DNA from: Dichetophora obliterata
Lineage: Eukaryota; Arthropoda; Insecta; Diptera; Sciomyzidae
Assembly (NCBI GenBank): GCA_963920525.1
Contig: OY986439.1
Location: 33,735,819-33,799,818 of the forward strand
Length of the DNA: 64,000 bases
Reading direction: 5' to 3'
Shown here: in pieces, positions 24,078-34,900 of the stretch
How positions within the stretch are numbered: the first letter of the stretch is position 1
Layout: each line of letters begins with the position of its first letter
The notes under the pieces: model-generated
Databases searched by the model: none
What the model was told of the DNA's origin: nothing
What the model saw: only the letters and a program-made list of their open reading frames with translations
Made by a program: the position numbers and the translations under genes

Positions 24078-25453
24078 GGCCAGTTTTATGTAAAGTATTT
24101 CTTGTTACTTGGATACAAATTCACAAAAAGTGTTCTTGAAGTTTTGTAAAATTAAGGATATATTAACATTTTTCGATTTCGTTATGAGGCAGGTCATCGG
24201 CAAAAAAATAATTATTTGTCAAGCTATCAGCTGTTTGTGGCTTTGTTTGATTTGTTCTTTTCAGCAACCAAGAGACAGTGTCGCCAGATGAAATTACAAC
24301 CAAAATTATCTTTGCCATAATTTTACTTTAGGGCCCAGACACGAATATTTTTTCTTATTTTTATTACATGTACTTGGGCCTCCTCAGCCTACATATGAAA
24401 ACAAAAATTGTCGCTCTCCTTTGGCTTAGGAGATAAAATTCGCGAAAGTTTGAAAATTCAGTGCAACTTTTTAAGTGTGTTGAAGCTAATTTCGCCTTTT
24501 ACGAAGAATTTTTCGTTCGTTCAGGCAGTGGAAACAGTTTGATGTGAACCAAGGTTCGGAACATTGGCTTTTTTCAAAATGCTCGCGAGCGCTTTTCGTG
24601 CAGTGGAAACACTTTTTCAGCACGAACGAACGAACGAAGATTCCGTCGTTTGCTCTGATCGACCGGCGATCGAACATTTTTGGCGAATACGGTGTTTCTT
24701 TGTGAATAGAGTAGTAGATTTGTTAGAATAGAAGTTAATAATGTAAGAAAAAAGAACAAAATATATTAAAAACCTAAGACACAAAAACACTGTTTTATTT
24801 GTGCCAAGTTTTCTTACTATTTAAGTTTTCAATATCGCAAACATTGATTTTAAGTGGTTCCACTGCACGAACGAATAAGATGGCGACTTACCAATGTTCG
24901 CCACTTGTGTTCGTGCAGTGGAAACAGTTGGAGCGAACGAAGAATTCATCGCTACGTTTTGTTCGCGATGAATTCTTCGTTCGTTCAGGCAGTGGAAACG
25001 CTCGGTAAGGGCTACTTTAATTTACGCGTGTTTGCGTATTTTCGTTTTCATGCAAAACAACAACAAAGAAAAATATGCTTACGTTAATTGGCGTACACAT
25101 AACAAATCGTACAAATAGCAGACTAGCGTATTCAAACTTTGAATACCCTTATACTGTTCTTACCATTTTGGTAAAAATCCAAATTTTTCTAAAATCTTTT
25201 ACTGATCAAGCTCCGAAAAATCGTGTCCACCGCATATTTCAGGTGCTTTACTACAATACGGATTCCTGTTATATTTATTAATTTACATGGGAACTTTATG
25301 TAGCCATGTTAACTCTAGACAGCGGTCTGATGATGTAAAACTAAGTATTGTAGAGGGCGAGGGAAAACGGGGATTGATACAAAATTCTAAAACGATTTGT
25401 ACTAGAAATTTTGTACCACACATGTATTCTTATAAAAAAGTGATGTGTATAAA
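24078..25453. repeat. Intergenic DNA with GCAGTGGAAAC short-palindrome cluster
   Basis: The phrase (G/C)AGTGGAAAC or its complement occurs at about 24530, 24601, 24855, 24914 and 24992. It is usually next to CGTTCGTTC or GAACGAACG. Two small palindromes are visible: 24853-24925, and 24933-24985 (arms GAATTCATCG and CGATGAATTC with GAACGAA ends). I infer one or more decayed MITEs. No gene is seen. Confidence 0.5.
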
Positions 25454-26447
25454 GGCGCAGTGAAAAAACTCCCAAATGAAAAAATTAAATAACTCCCAAT
25501 GAAATAACTCCCAAAAAAATTAAATAACTCCCAATGAAAATGAAATAACTCCTAAACCAAAAATGAAATAAGTCCCAATTAAATAACTCCCAATGAAACA
25601 ACTCCCAATAAAAATTAAATTAACGAAATAACTCTCAATAGAAATGAAATAACTCCCAAGAGAAGTGAAATAAATCCCAAGAGAAATTAAATAACTCCCA
25701 AGAGAAATAAAATAACTAAAAAAAAATAAAGCAACTCCTAAAAAGTTTTCATACATTTTTGGGATTTAGTTCATTTTCAATAACTCCCAAAATATTGGCG
25801 AAAAATTGTCCTAATAATCTTTTTTGAATTTTTTTTATGTTTATTTATTTTGCGCAATTTTTATAAAAGTTTTTTGCCTGCGCCACTTTTTTCCCTAGAA
25901 AACTACCGAAAATAGTTTTAAAATATTATTAAAAAAATAGACTGCGGCGCTTTTTCCTCTATAAAGCTACCGAAAATAATTTTAAATATAATTAATCTCT
26001 CGATTTTTAATAAGAATCTTTCGCTTGCGCCGCTTTGCCCCTAATAAAAATTGCGCTATTTTTTAAAACAATTTTTAATTTTTTTTTAAATTCTATTTTA
26101 AAACTATTTTCGGTAGCTTAATAGGGGAAAAATAGGAGTTATTTCATTTTCTTTGGGAGTTATTTGACAGCACGAATAACTCCCAACCTAAATGAAATAA
26201 CTCCCAAGAGAAATGAAACAACTCCCAAGTTACATGAAATAACTCCCAAGTAAAATTAAATAACTCCCAAGTAAAATGAAATAACTTTACATTACAAACA
26301 ATACATTAAAAAAATGAAACAACTCCCAATAAAAATGAAATAACTCCCAATTTTTTGGTAGTTACTGAAATGAAATAACTCCCAAAAATGTATGAAGAAT
26401 TTTTGGGAATTATTTAATTTTTCATTTGGGAGTTCTTTCACTGCGCC
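25454..26447. mobile_element. Foldback (FB-type) element with 9-bp target duplication
   Basis: The outer ends GGCGCAGTGAAA and TTTCACTGCGCC are inverted and flanked by an exact 9-bp direct repeat GTGTATAAA (25445-25453 and 26448-26456). Both arms consist of degenerate units of about 20 bp built on AATAACTCCCAA plus an A-rich filler, about 15 in the left arm and 10 in the right. The middle (25800-26130) is itself inverted around a TACCGAAAATAGTTTTAAA motif. Tandem-repeat arms plus a 9-bp duplication are the hallmarks of Drosophila FB elements, which belong to the MULE superfamily. There is no transposase inside. Confidence 0.85.
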
Positions 26448-26656
26448 GTGTATAAATCCACTAAACTTTTTGTCATACTTTTACTCTAAATGCTTCCGTC
26501 GTAGAACGGGCTTTTGTGCTAGTAATATATTAAAAGGATTGTGTATTGGCTGTCCTATATATCCTACATATTTAGCAGCTTTCTAAGCCACAAAAGTCTT
26601 GCGTCTACTTACTACTTCTGATGTGAGTGATAAGCGATCTTAAGATTGATGCAGAA

Positions 26657-26716
26657 TTTGCTAGATATATCGATGACATTACGTTTGCTAGATATATCGA
26701 TGACATTACGTTTGCT
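26657..26716. repeat. 27-bp tandem duplication
   Basis: A 27-bp unit beginning TTTGCTAGATATATCGATGA is present twice in perfect form, followed by six bases of a third. Confidence 0.9.
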
Positions 26717-26856
26717 GTAATATACGTATCACAAACCAATAATTAAATTAATAAATTTCCATAATAATAATTGAAAACATTTACAAAAATAATTCAAAAA
26801 AATAATGTAACATGTAATAAAATAAAATAATAATGATATGTAATAAAATTTACTGG

Positions 26857-26965
26857 GGCCGAATTACAGCGTCCGTGATCGAGCAAAATTGTACAAGATT
26901 GATAGGCACTTATCTCGTCGTGCCCTTCGTAATTTTGCTCGATCACGGATGCTGTAATTCGGCCC
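26857..26965. mobile_element. 110-bp hairpin MITE, copy 1 (CTG-flanked)
   Basis: The 35-bp arms begin GGGCCGAATTACAGCATCCG and end CAAAATT, around a 40-base loop that has its own GGCAC/GTGCC pairing. CTG flanks both sides. This copy is 109 bp. Confidence 0.9.
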
Positions 26966-27483
26966 CTGGTGTCAATACTAACGTGTATTTTTTTAATTAA
27001 CTTTATTAAAAGTTTTAATTAGTTTTATTAAAAAAAAAACCAATAAATTATCAAATCTATGAAACTGCGAAAAAGCTTAGCTTCTCTCGTGTGTCCAACG
27101 ACTCATCTGCTTTTTTATAATTTTTAAAATCTTATTAATTTTTAATATGCTTTACGATACTAAATGTGTATCATAGATCTGCAACAAGTAAACTGAAAAT
27201 CAAGCTACTTTAAAAAATATCAAGCTTTGAGCTGATATTCAGGAAGTTGATTTATTTTTTTTCCTTGCAATGGAAAAAACTGGCTTCTGAAAAATGAATC
27301 ATATGTCTGACGTGATTCTATTTTGTTTCTACCCCACATGAGTTGGTGGAAAAAGTCAAGTTTTCTACTTTTCAACTCTGGTTTCGACTCTATGCGACTG
27401 CACTGCCGTCGGAAGCGACTGACGATCGTTTGTTTCGTTGTTTGTTTCGTTTATTATGCTTTTTTCTGTTGTTATTGCCATAA

Positions 27484-27930
27484 TATTAGGTGGCAACCCT
27501 ATTTCAAAATTTTATAATTTGGAAATTCTGACAATGGATTCGGATTCAGCGACCCATTTTTGGCTTACCATATTTTTTGCTAACCCCGAATTCATAAAAC
27601 TACAAAAAATCAAGGTAGCAATCCTATCCACCATCTTGAATTTTAAAATTTTGACTTTAGATTCGAAATCAGCGAGCCCTTAACAATGATAAATGATGTT
27701 TAAAACTCTTAAAAATACATATTATTAGGTGGCAATACTGTGGTAAAAATTTAGATGGCAACCCTAACCTCCATCTTAAATTTTAAAACTGTGACATTAT
27801 ATTCGAAATCAAATCCGTTGTCAGAATTTAAAAATTACAAGAATTCGCAAAAATAAAAAAAATTAGGTGGCAACTCTATCCGCCATCTTAAATTTTAAAG
27901 TTTGACATCATCTTCGAAATAAGTTACCCC
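27484..27930. repeat. GGTGGCAACCCT repeat block, copy 1
   Basis: Units of about 120 bp carry TTAGGTGGCAACCCTA, then AATTTTAAAATT(C/T)TGAC, then ATTCGAAATCAG. They start near 27485, 27608, 27722 and 27862. The same family forms the block at 34160-34930. No protein is encoded, so it is probably a non-autonomous element amplified in tandem. Confidence 0.6.
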
Positions 27931-28558
27931 TAAAACTTCCAACCACGGAGTCCACAGAATCCTTAAAAGTCCTCATACGCTTAAGCTCTCTCTAAACAAG
28001 CTCATTGCATTTTTTGGATATTTGCTTTAATTGGATACTTGAGTTCCATTTTAAGCTTTTTAAGCTTTTTGCCGAAGGCATCAAGCTTTCCTTTACTTGA
28101 AACTTCGTGCCGTTCGCTTGTAAGCTAGCATACTTGCAAGTCGTGGGCATTCGTGGAATATAAATTCGTGGAATTTGTATTCAATTACAAGCTGTACTTC
28201 ATTCAAAACTATCAAGCTCAAGCTAGCTTGAACTTGTATTTTAAGCAAGTACTTGAAATAGAGTTTCAAGTAGGCTTGTGCAGTTCTCTGATGTGTATAT
28301 AGATCCCGCATATGAATATAAAGAGTTTATTTTTCGGCATCTTCGTTTAACTCAAACATATTGTATTTCATCATTAAAATATAATATTGTATTGTTTCAC
28401 TTGTATTGTATTTCTATAAAATTCACTTAAGCTTCTTATATTATAAAAAAAGTAATACAAGCGCAAAAAATCCGAGACAAAAATCGTTTTCATCTAATTC
28501 TGTTGTTTTTTGAAAAAAGTGCGACGATAAGTCGAATAAACTTACTGTAATTTTTATA
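27931..28558. other. AAGCTT/CAAGTA-rich spacer
   Basis: Many short AAGCTT, CAAGC and CTTGAA words occur on both strands between 27960 and 28300, and a few at 27195-27235. They could form a hairpin-prone decayed element. No gene is recognised. Confidence 0.35.
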
Positions 28559-29040
28559 ATGGGCATTTCCAAACTGTCATTCCGTACGATTTGTACGAAG
28601 AAATATTAAAAAAAGGAATAAAAAAAACTTATTTTTTATATTTGCGTAGTAATTAAGTAGCACATTAAGTAAAATCAATTACAACAATCGACCCCAAGGA
28701 TTTAAAGATATAAGCAAAACTATGTGCTTGCGTTACGTTACAAAAACGGAAGTGATTTTTGACTTTAGTTACAAAATTTAGTATACAACTTTTTTAGAAG
28801 GATTTGAAACAATTATAAGTTTATTGTCAAAGCTATGGCTTTTTGATCTGGCATGACGTTAAGTTACTAAAATTGTCATTGTAATTGAATTGGGTAATTT
28901 AGTAATAAGGTGGTTAAGTAATTATGCAATTTAATAATTAAAAAAAAAATAATATATTTTTCTTTCCTTGCCTCAACCAATTTTGTCACTATCTTTAGCC
29001 AATATCTTCCATTTTTACTAAAACAAAAAAAAATTTACGA
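28559..29040. repeat. Dispersed repeat family R1, copy B
   Basis: It begins GGGCATTTCCAAACTG and then follows copies A and C through GTAGTAATTAAGTAGCAC, AATCGACCCCAAGGATT and the TTAGCCAAT...TTCCATTTTTACTAAAAC tail. The right end is not conserved beyond the tail. Confidence 0.65.
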
Positions 29041-29865
29041 AACATTTACGAAAAATAAAGATAACGTTTGTGGAACAGTGCAGACAATTTCATCATCATG
29101 GTAAATTAATGTATAAGGGAAGTCAATCTCTTTAAATCCCGAGATTTTCTTTCCGGATTTTTAAATAAAAAATTTATATGTTAATAATTATTCGGCCTTC
29201 TATAAATTAATATAAAGTTGCTGGGCTTTGGCCAATATATATAAAAAATTTATATTACAAATATTCGTGAAAATGCACTCATTTCAATTTAAGTTGATAT
29301 TAATATAGAATTAGAAAAATGAAAAAGATTGTAAGTACGATGAGTGCGAATCACTGGAGCAAAAACTTTGCAAAGTTTTAAAAGAATTTACAACATCGGG
29401 AAGTCAGCTATGTATTTCAGATTTGTCAGACATTCTGACTCAGGAAATAATTTTGTTTTGTGGTCAAGGCAATCGTGATTGAAACTTACAAATTGCTTAC
29501 GATTATCGTACATCTATTTCTCCAATTAGAATAGAATAAGAACGGTGCTTCTCATTAGCGCGTTATATTTGTAATAATATCCGAACAAAAACCTCTAATG
29601 AAAAATAAGACGAGTTGATCAGCTTAACTTTAAAAATAATTAAAACAAAAAATTTTATTTATGTAAAAAAAATTTATAAAAAATTTATGAAAAGTCTTAC
29701 TGAAAAACCTTAATTTGCCTTAGACACAAAAAACATGAAAAAACAATTTTTTGAATTTTTTTAATAATACCTTAAATTGTTCTGTATTTTATTTTTTATT
29801 TTTTGTTCTTTAAATTAATACAATTTGCAGTAATATTATTTAAATTTTTTTGTGTTTATTAACAA
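29041..29865. other. Intergenic DNA, nothing recognised
   Basis: AT-rich sequence with no supported feature. Confidence 0.35.
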
Positions 29866-30065
29866 TAAGGGTATTCACAATTGTGTGGTATCATGGTGGT
29901 ATCATGGCTTCCCTTTATAGGTGTTTGTTACTATGCAAACAAAGTGGTATTTAGAGATTTCATGTAAAGCAACAAAATATATAAAAACCGCTCGGTGAAG
30001 GGTGGTATCAATATCGCGGAGTTTTTTTAACTACACTGAAAACAACGCAAATGTGAATACCCTTA
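29866..30065. mobile_element. TAAGGGTATTCAC inverted-repeat MITE (~200 bp)
   Basis: TAAGGGTATTCAC at the left is matched by GTGAATACCCTTA at the right, with TA at each edge. The interior is unrelated between arms apart from a few bases. Confidence 0.7.
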
Positions 30066-30406
30066 ATGTATTTTGTTTTGTTTTTGTTGCTTTATAAATT
30101 AATTAATTTACATTTTTTAGTTTCAAGTAATAAATAATTAAAAAACTGTATTAAAAAGTTTTTAATTATTTACTTCTTGAAGTTTTCAATCCCGAACTAG
30201 TCCCGGAATTGAGAAAAACTTACGGTATTGGACTCCCTAGAATGTATGTATAAATTGCTTAAATTGATAGGGGTATTCACGGATTGTTGTGAATTGCAAG
30301 AGTGTGAAAATGCAAGATATTTTGCGCACTAACGCGTGAACATCAATATTGCAACTTAATTATGGAATAAAAATTATATGTCGAATGAACAGTTAATATG
30401 GGCATT

Positions 30407-31080
30407 TCCAAATTGGCGTTATATAAATATAAAAAAACTTGTATTAAAATTCTAGTTTTTAAAAAGTTTTTTAATTTTCGTAGTAATTAAGTAGCACAGT
30501 TAAGTAAAGTAAGCAATTAAGTAAAAACAATGACAACAATTAAACATAAGGATCTAAAAATATAAGCAAAAATGTGTGCTGGCGTTACGTTACAAAACAC
30601 GGAAGTGATTTCTGACTTGGATTACAAAATCTGCAAAACTCTCTGAATTGGGCAAGACTTTTTGTATAAAACTTTTTTTAGACGGTTTAAAATAACTTAA
30701 GTTTATTTTCCAAGTGATCAAATTTGAAAATATTTTCTGGTCTTTTTTTATTAGGATTTTTGATCTGGCGTTACGTTACTAAAATTAACATTGTAGTTTA
30801 ATTGGGTATTTAAGTAATTAGGTAGTTAAGTAATTATAAAATAAAGTAATTAAAAAATAAATTTAATATATTGTCCTTTTTTTTAATCAACCATTTTTTC
30901 ATTATCTTTAGCCAATGCCTTCCATTTTTACTAAAACAAAAAAGCTTACAAAAAATTAATGTAGAAAATGCTGAAACTAATAGAATTAAAATGTTTCTCT
31001 TAAATGATATAATAAAATAATAAGTTTTTAATAAGTTTTAATTTTTTGGTCACGGTAGATTTTTTTCTGGAAATGCCTCA
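30407..31080. repeat. Dispersed repeat family R1, copy C (near full length)
   Basis: The ends are ATGGGCATTTCCAAATTG and, inverted, GAGGCATTTCCAGAAAAAAA. A further 3' end of the same family (GGTAGATTTTTCTGTG, AAATGCCCA) lies at about 31470-31592. An inverted end lies near 50503. The two-ended GGGCATTTCC structure suggests a TIR element with a mainly non-coding interior. Confidence 0.6.
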
Positions 31081-31194
31081 TTTCAAAATCACAAAAAGTT
31101 GTCAAAATCAACGTACAAACTTAAGCTTTTAAAAGTTTTACCCAGGTGGCAATTATGTTTGAGAACAACGAAAACATGAATCAGGGGTCGAATT

Positions 31195-31287
31195 ACAGCA
31201 TCCGTGATCGAGCAAAATTTTACAAGATTGATAGGCACTTGCCTCGTCGTGCCCTTCGTCATTTTGCTCGATGCTGTAATTCGGCCC
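31195..31287. mobile_element. 110-bp hairpin MITE, copy 2 (CAG-flanked, deleted)
   Basis: Same orientation of loop as copy 1. A deletion within the right arm (the ATCACGG step is missing after GCTCG) and smaller losses reduce it to 93 bp. CAG flanks both sides. The left end has a GGGTCG variant. Confidence 0.85.
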
Positions 31288-31463
31288 CAGCTGTTTAGCA
31301 TCACTGCTTGTGCGTTCTCGCAATAGGTTTGGACAGTGCATAATTCAAGAAGAGTTGCAAAATTGCTTCTAATGTGTTTGTTGTTGGAGTGATGCGAAAG
31401 TTCGCAATCTTGCATTTTCGCATCGTCGCAATTGCATTTTGCATCAACCAGTGAATACCCCTA

Positions 31464-31961
31464 ATAAAATGTAAATGTTTCTCTTATGGACCGAATAAAC
31501 GACACAAATTCGAGTTTTACAAAATGTTTTTAATAAGTTTTTATTTTTGGCCACGGTAGATTTTTCTGTGTAAATGCCCATTTTTTAAAAACAAATATTG
31601 CTTTAAAAATGGTTCTTGCCTTAGGTTTTGACAGTGTTTTTTTCCAACATTTTTAACTTAAACCACAACCAAAAAATGCTCTTAATACGTTAATACAAAA
31701 AAGTTTATTTATTTTGCGAAAACATTAAAATATATATCAATGAAAATAACAAACAAATGATATTGATGTTCCAAACGTACATCGCTCTCTCTTTAATCTC
31801 GGAAACTTATTCATATAATATATGTGGGTGTACGTACCTACATATTTATTACAAACATACATTCATACACGTAAACAAGTATTGAAATGTTTGCTTGCGA
31901 TTTCCTTTCAGTTTATTTTAAACACTTCCTGTTTATTAGCTTTTTAGTTGCTTGCCTTTTG
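31464..31961. other. R1 3' end and downstream region of the membrane-protein gene
   Basis: It contains an R1-family terminus at about 31470-31592. A reverse-strand AATAAA (31932-31937) just past the stop at 31962 could serve as polyadenylation signal for the gene ending there. Confidence 0.4.
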
Positions 31962-34900
31962 TTATGGCGCAGAACCTATTCTCACAAGTTTTGATTCGGC
32001 AACAACGTCTAGGCGTTGCAACTTGTTTTTCTTCGCCTGAATTGAGCTTGTAGGTGAAGCCATATTTTTATTTGATGTTGCAACTACTGCTGCATTCTGT
32101 CTGAATAGTTTTTGCCTTATGCTCGGTCTCTTCGAACGCAAATCTTTGGTGGCATGATGCGATGAACTTTGTCTACTGCTGCTGCTGCTACTGCTGCAAT
32201 TTCCGTTAGTTTTTCCACTACCCTCAGATCGTCTTTGTCGATGATGTTTCCGATGATGTTTTTTCTGTTCGATTACTGATTTGTTTTCGACTTTATCTTT
32301 TGGTTGATTTTTGGTTGTATTTTTTAAATCAATCTCGTTTTCATAATGAATCTTTGTGTGATTGGAATCATTTGAATTGTTTTTATTGGCTGGCTTTTTT
32401 TGTTTCAACTTCATCTTTTCTTCAAGATCAAGTTTGTTTCTTAAAGCTACTTCTTCAAGATGTTTCTTCTGCAAAAAAAAAAGAAAGTTATTATAGAAGA
32501 TTATTAGAATGATTATGCGCATTGAAATATTCTAAAAGCTTACAAAAAGAGCTCTTCGTTGCTTTTCCCGTTTGGCCAATAAAGCAACCCATCCACCATA
32601 TGAGAGCATTATAACTGCAGGTACTATAACTCCAGCAAGGGCCGCTGTCTTTCTTATCCATGCGTGATATACTGCTAGAAATATTACTAGAAAGGCAACA
32701 ATTACTGCAACAAGGCGTCCATTAGCTTTTCTTTCCTCCTGCAAAAATGTTCAAGAATAACAGATGTAATGACATGCTCCAAAAAACCAAAATTGAAATG
32801 CCAAAAGTTATAATTAAAGAAATAGCTTTAATTCTACAGTACACGGAGAAAATTCTCCGCGCACAAGCATAAAATACAAAATATGTTTATTTGAACCATA
32901 TATAAGTTTTGATCATGTATTATGGCCTATGCTCACAACTTTAACTAGAATTCTGGGGCCGAATTACAGCATCCGTGATGGAGCAAAATTACGAAGGGCA
33001 CGACGAGACAAGTGCCTATCAATCTTGTACAATTTTGCTCGATCACGGATGCTGTAATTCGGCCCCTGCTGTATAAAACGTATAAAACACTGGGGCCGAA
33101 TTACAGCATCCGTGATCGAGCAAAATTACGAAGGGCACCACGAGATAAGTGCCTATCAATCTTGTACAATTTTGCTCGATCACGAATGCTGTAATTCGGC
33201 CCCTGATCATATATTATGATAAAATTTTTATTTCCATAATTTTTATGATCAAGGAAATGGCGTTTATTATGAACGAATTGCTCTTAAAAGCGTTTACAAT
33301 TTATAAGCGTTGATCATAAATTATTATCAAATGCTCATGACGATGGCGTAAGAAAACAAGGTGAACGCGGTTTTTTATTTTTTTAAAAAAATCCTACACT
33401 TGAGTTGTCAAACCATACAAAATCAACTTTTCTGTCTCTTTCACTAGTTTGAAAGCTTTAGCAAACGACTTCAACGTCGCGTTCACCAGGGGACGAATTC
33501 CAACATTCGTGATCGAGCAAAATTGTACAAGATTGATAGGCACTTGTCTCCTCGTGCCCTTCGTAATTTTGCTCGATCACGGATGCTGTAATTCGGCCCC
33601 TGTAGCGGGATTCCCAAACTCAATTCAAATTTATAAAGCTTTAGCACTTGACCCCCGAGACAGCTCACAGCCTCATAGGCCATTTTGTTCACAGAGAGAT
33701 CATTGGCGTCGGAAGCGGGGGGACAGGTGGGCAGTTGCCCCCCCACTTTTTTAGCTAGATAAACAATTTAAAAGGAAAAGTTATTCAAAATATCATTTTT
33801 TTGCAACGATAATAGTTTTGTATTACATATTTTCCTCTTCTTTCTCTCTTCTTCATGTTTCATGTGAAGAAATTTTGGTGAACTTTTTTTGCACCACTAT
33901 TTGTACTGCCCCCCCATTTGTACTGCCCCCCCAGATGAAATTCGCTTCCGACGCGCTTGAGAGAGATAAATTTATCCCCGAGTTAATTCCATGATTTTTC
34001 AAGTTTTTCATTTGTTCACAGTGAGTTAAGCATTTAACTCTTCAGGCTGGAGATAAAAATGGTGGCGAGATAGCTTAACCCCAGAAATATTTAACTCGTG
34101 AAAATTGGTGAGTTAAGGTTTTTAATTCGCTCTTCACTCTCATTTTAATATTTTTTATTTACTTGGTGTCAAAATATTGAAAATACAGATTTTTAAACAT
34201 AGGGAAACAATATTGGGGGTTACTGATTTTTAATCTGGTGTCAGAATTTTAAAATTCAAGATGTTGCATAAGGTTGCCACCTTAATTTTTTGTTTTTACG
34301 AATTCGGGGCTGGCGTGAACTGAAGTATCATAAAAATACAAAAAATTAAGGTGGCAACCCTATCCTCAATTTTGAATTTTAAAATTCTGACCTCGATTCG
34401 AAATCAGTGACCTCGAAATTCTGGGGCCGAATTACAGCATCCGTGATGGAGCAAAATTTCGAAGGGCACAACGAAAAAAGTGCCTATAAATCTTGTACAA
34501 TTTTGCTCGATCACGGATGCTGTAATTCGGCCCCTGATTCGAAATCAGTGACTTCCTAACACTGTTAAATAATGTTTAAAATTCTTAAAATTACATATTA
34601 TTAGGTGGCAACCCTATTATTTCAAAACTTTATAATTTTGAAATTCTGACCATGGATTCGTATTCAGCGACCCATTTTTGGTGTACCATTTTTTTTTTGC
34701 CAGCCCAGAATTCATAAAAATACAAAAAATTAAAGTGACAGCCCTATCCTTTATTTTAAATTTTAAAATTCTGACCTCAGATTCGAAATCAGTGACTCCC
34801 TAACACTGTTAAATAATGTTTAAAATTCTTAAAAATACATATTATGAGGTGGCAATCCTATCATTTAAAAACTTTATAATTTTGAAATTCTGACCATGGA

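Larger units (their letters stand above)
30268..31463. mobile_element. TAGGGGTATTCAC inverted-repeat element hosting insertions
   Basis: TAGGGGTATTCAC at the left and GTGAATACCCCTA at the right define the ends. Near both ends the sequence is built on TTGCA, GCAAT and CGCA words. R1 copy C (30407-31080) and hairpin MITE copy 2 (31195-31287) lie inside, so the host was once about 430 bp. Confidence 0.6.

Noticed and set aside
25454..26447. CRISPR-like short regularly spaced repeats
   Set aside because: The units are degenerate, lack unique spacers of constant length, switch orientation at the centre and lie in a eukaryotic genome. The 9-bp duplication shows a foldback transposon.
33012..33194. 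Open frame with a peptide (LVQFCSITDAVIRPL) that recurs at 31089-31415, 37911-38201 and 39687-39884
   Set aside because: The shared peptide is translation of the 110-bp hairpin MITE in one frame. It is not a gene family.
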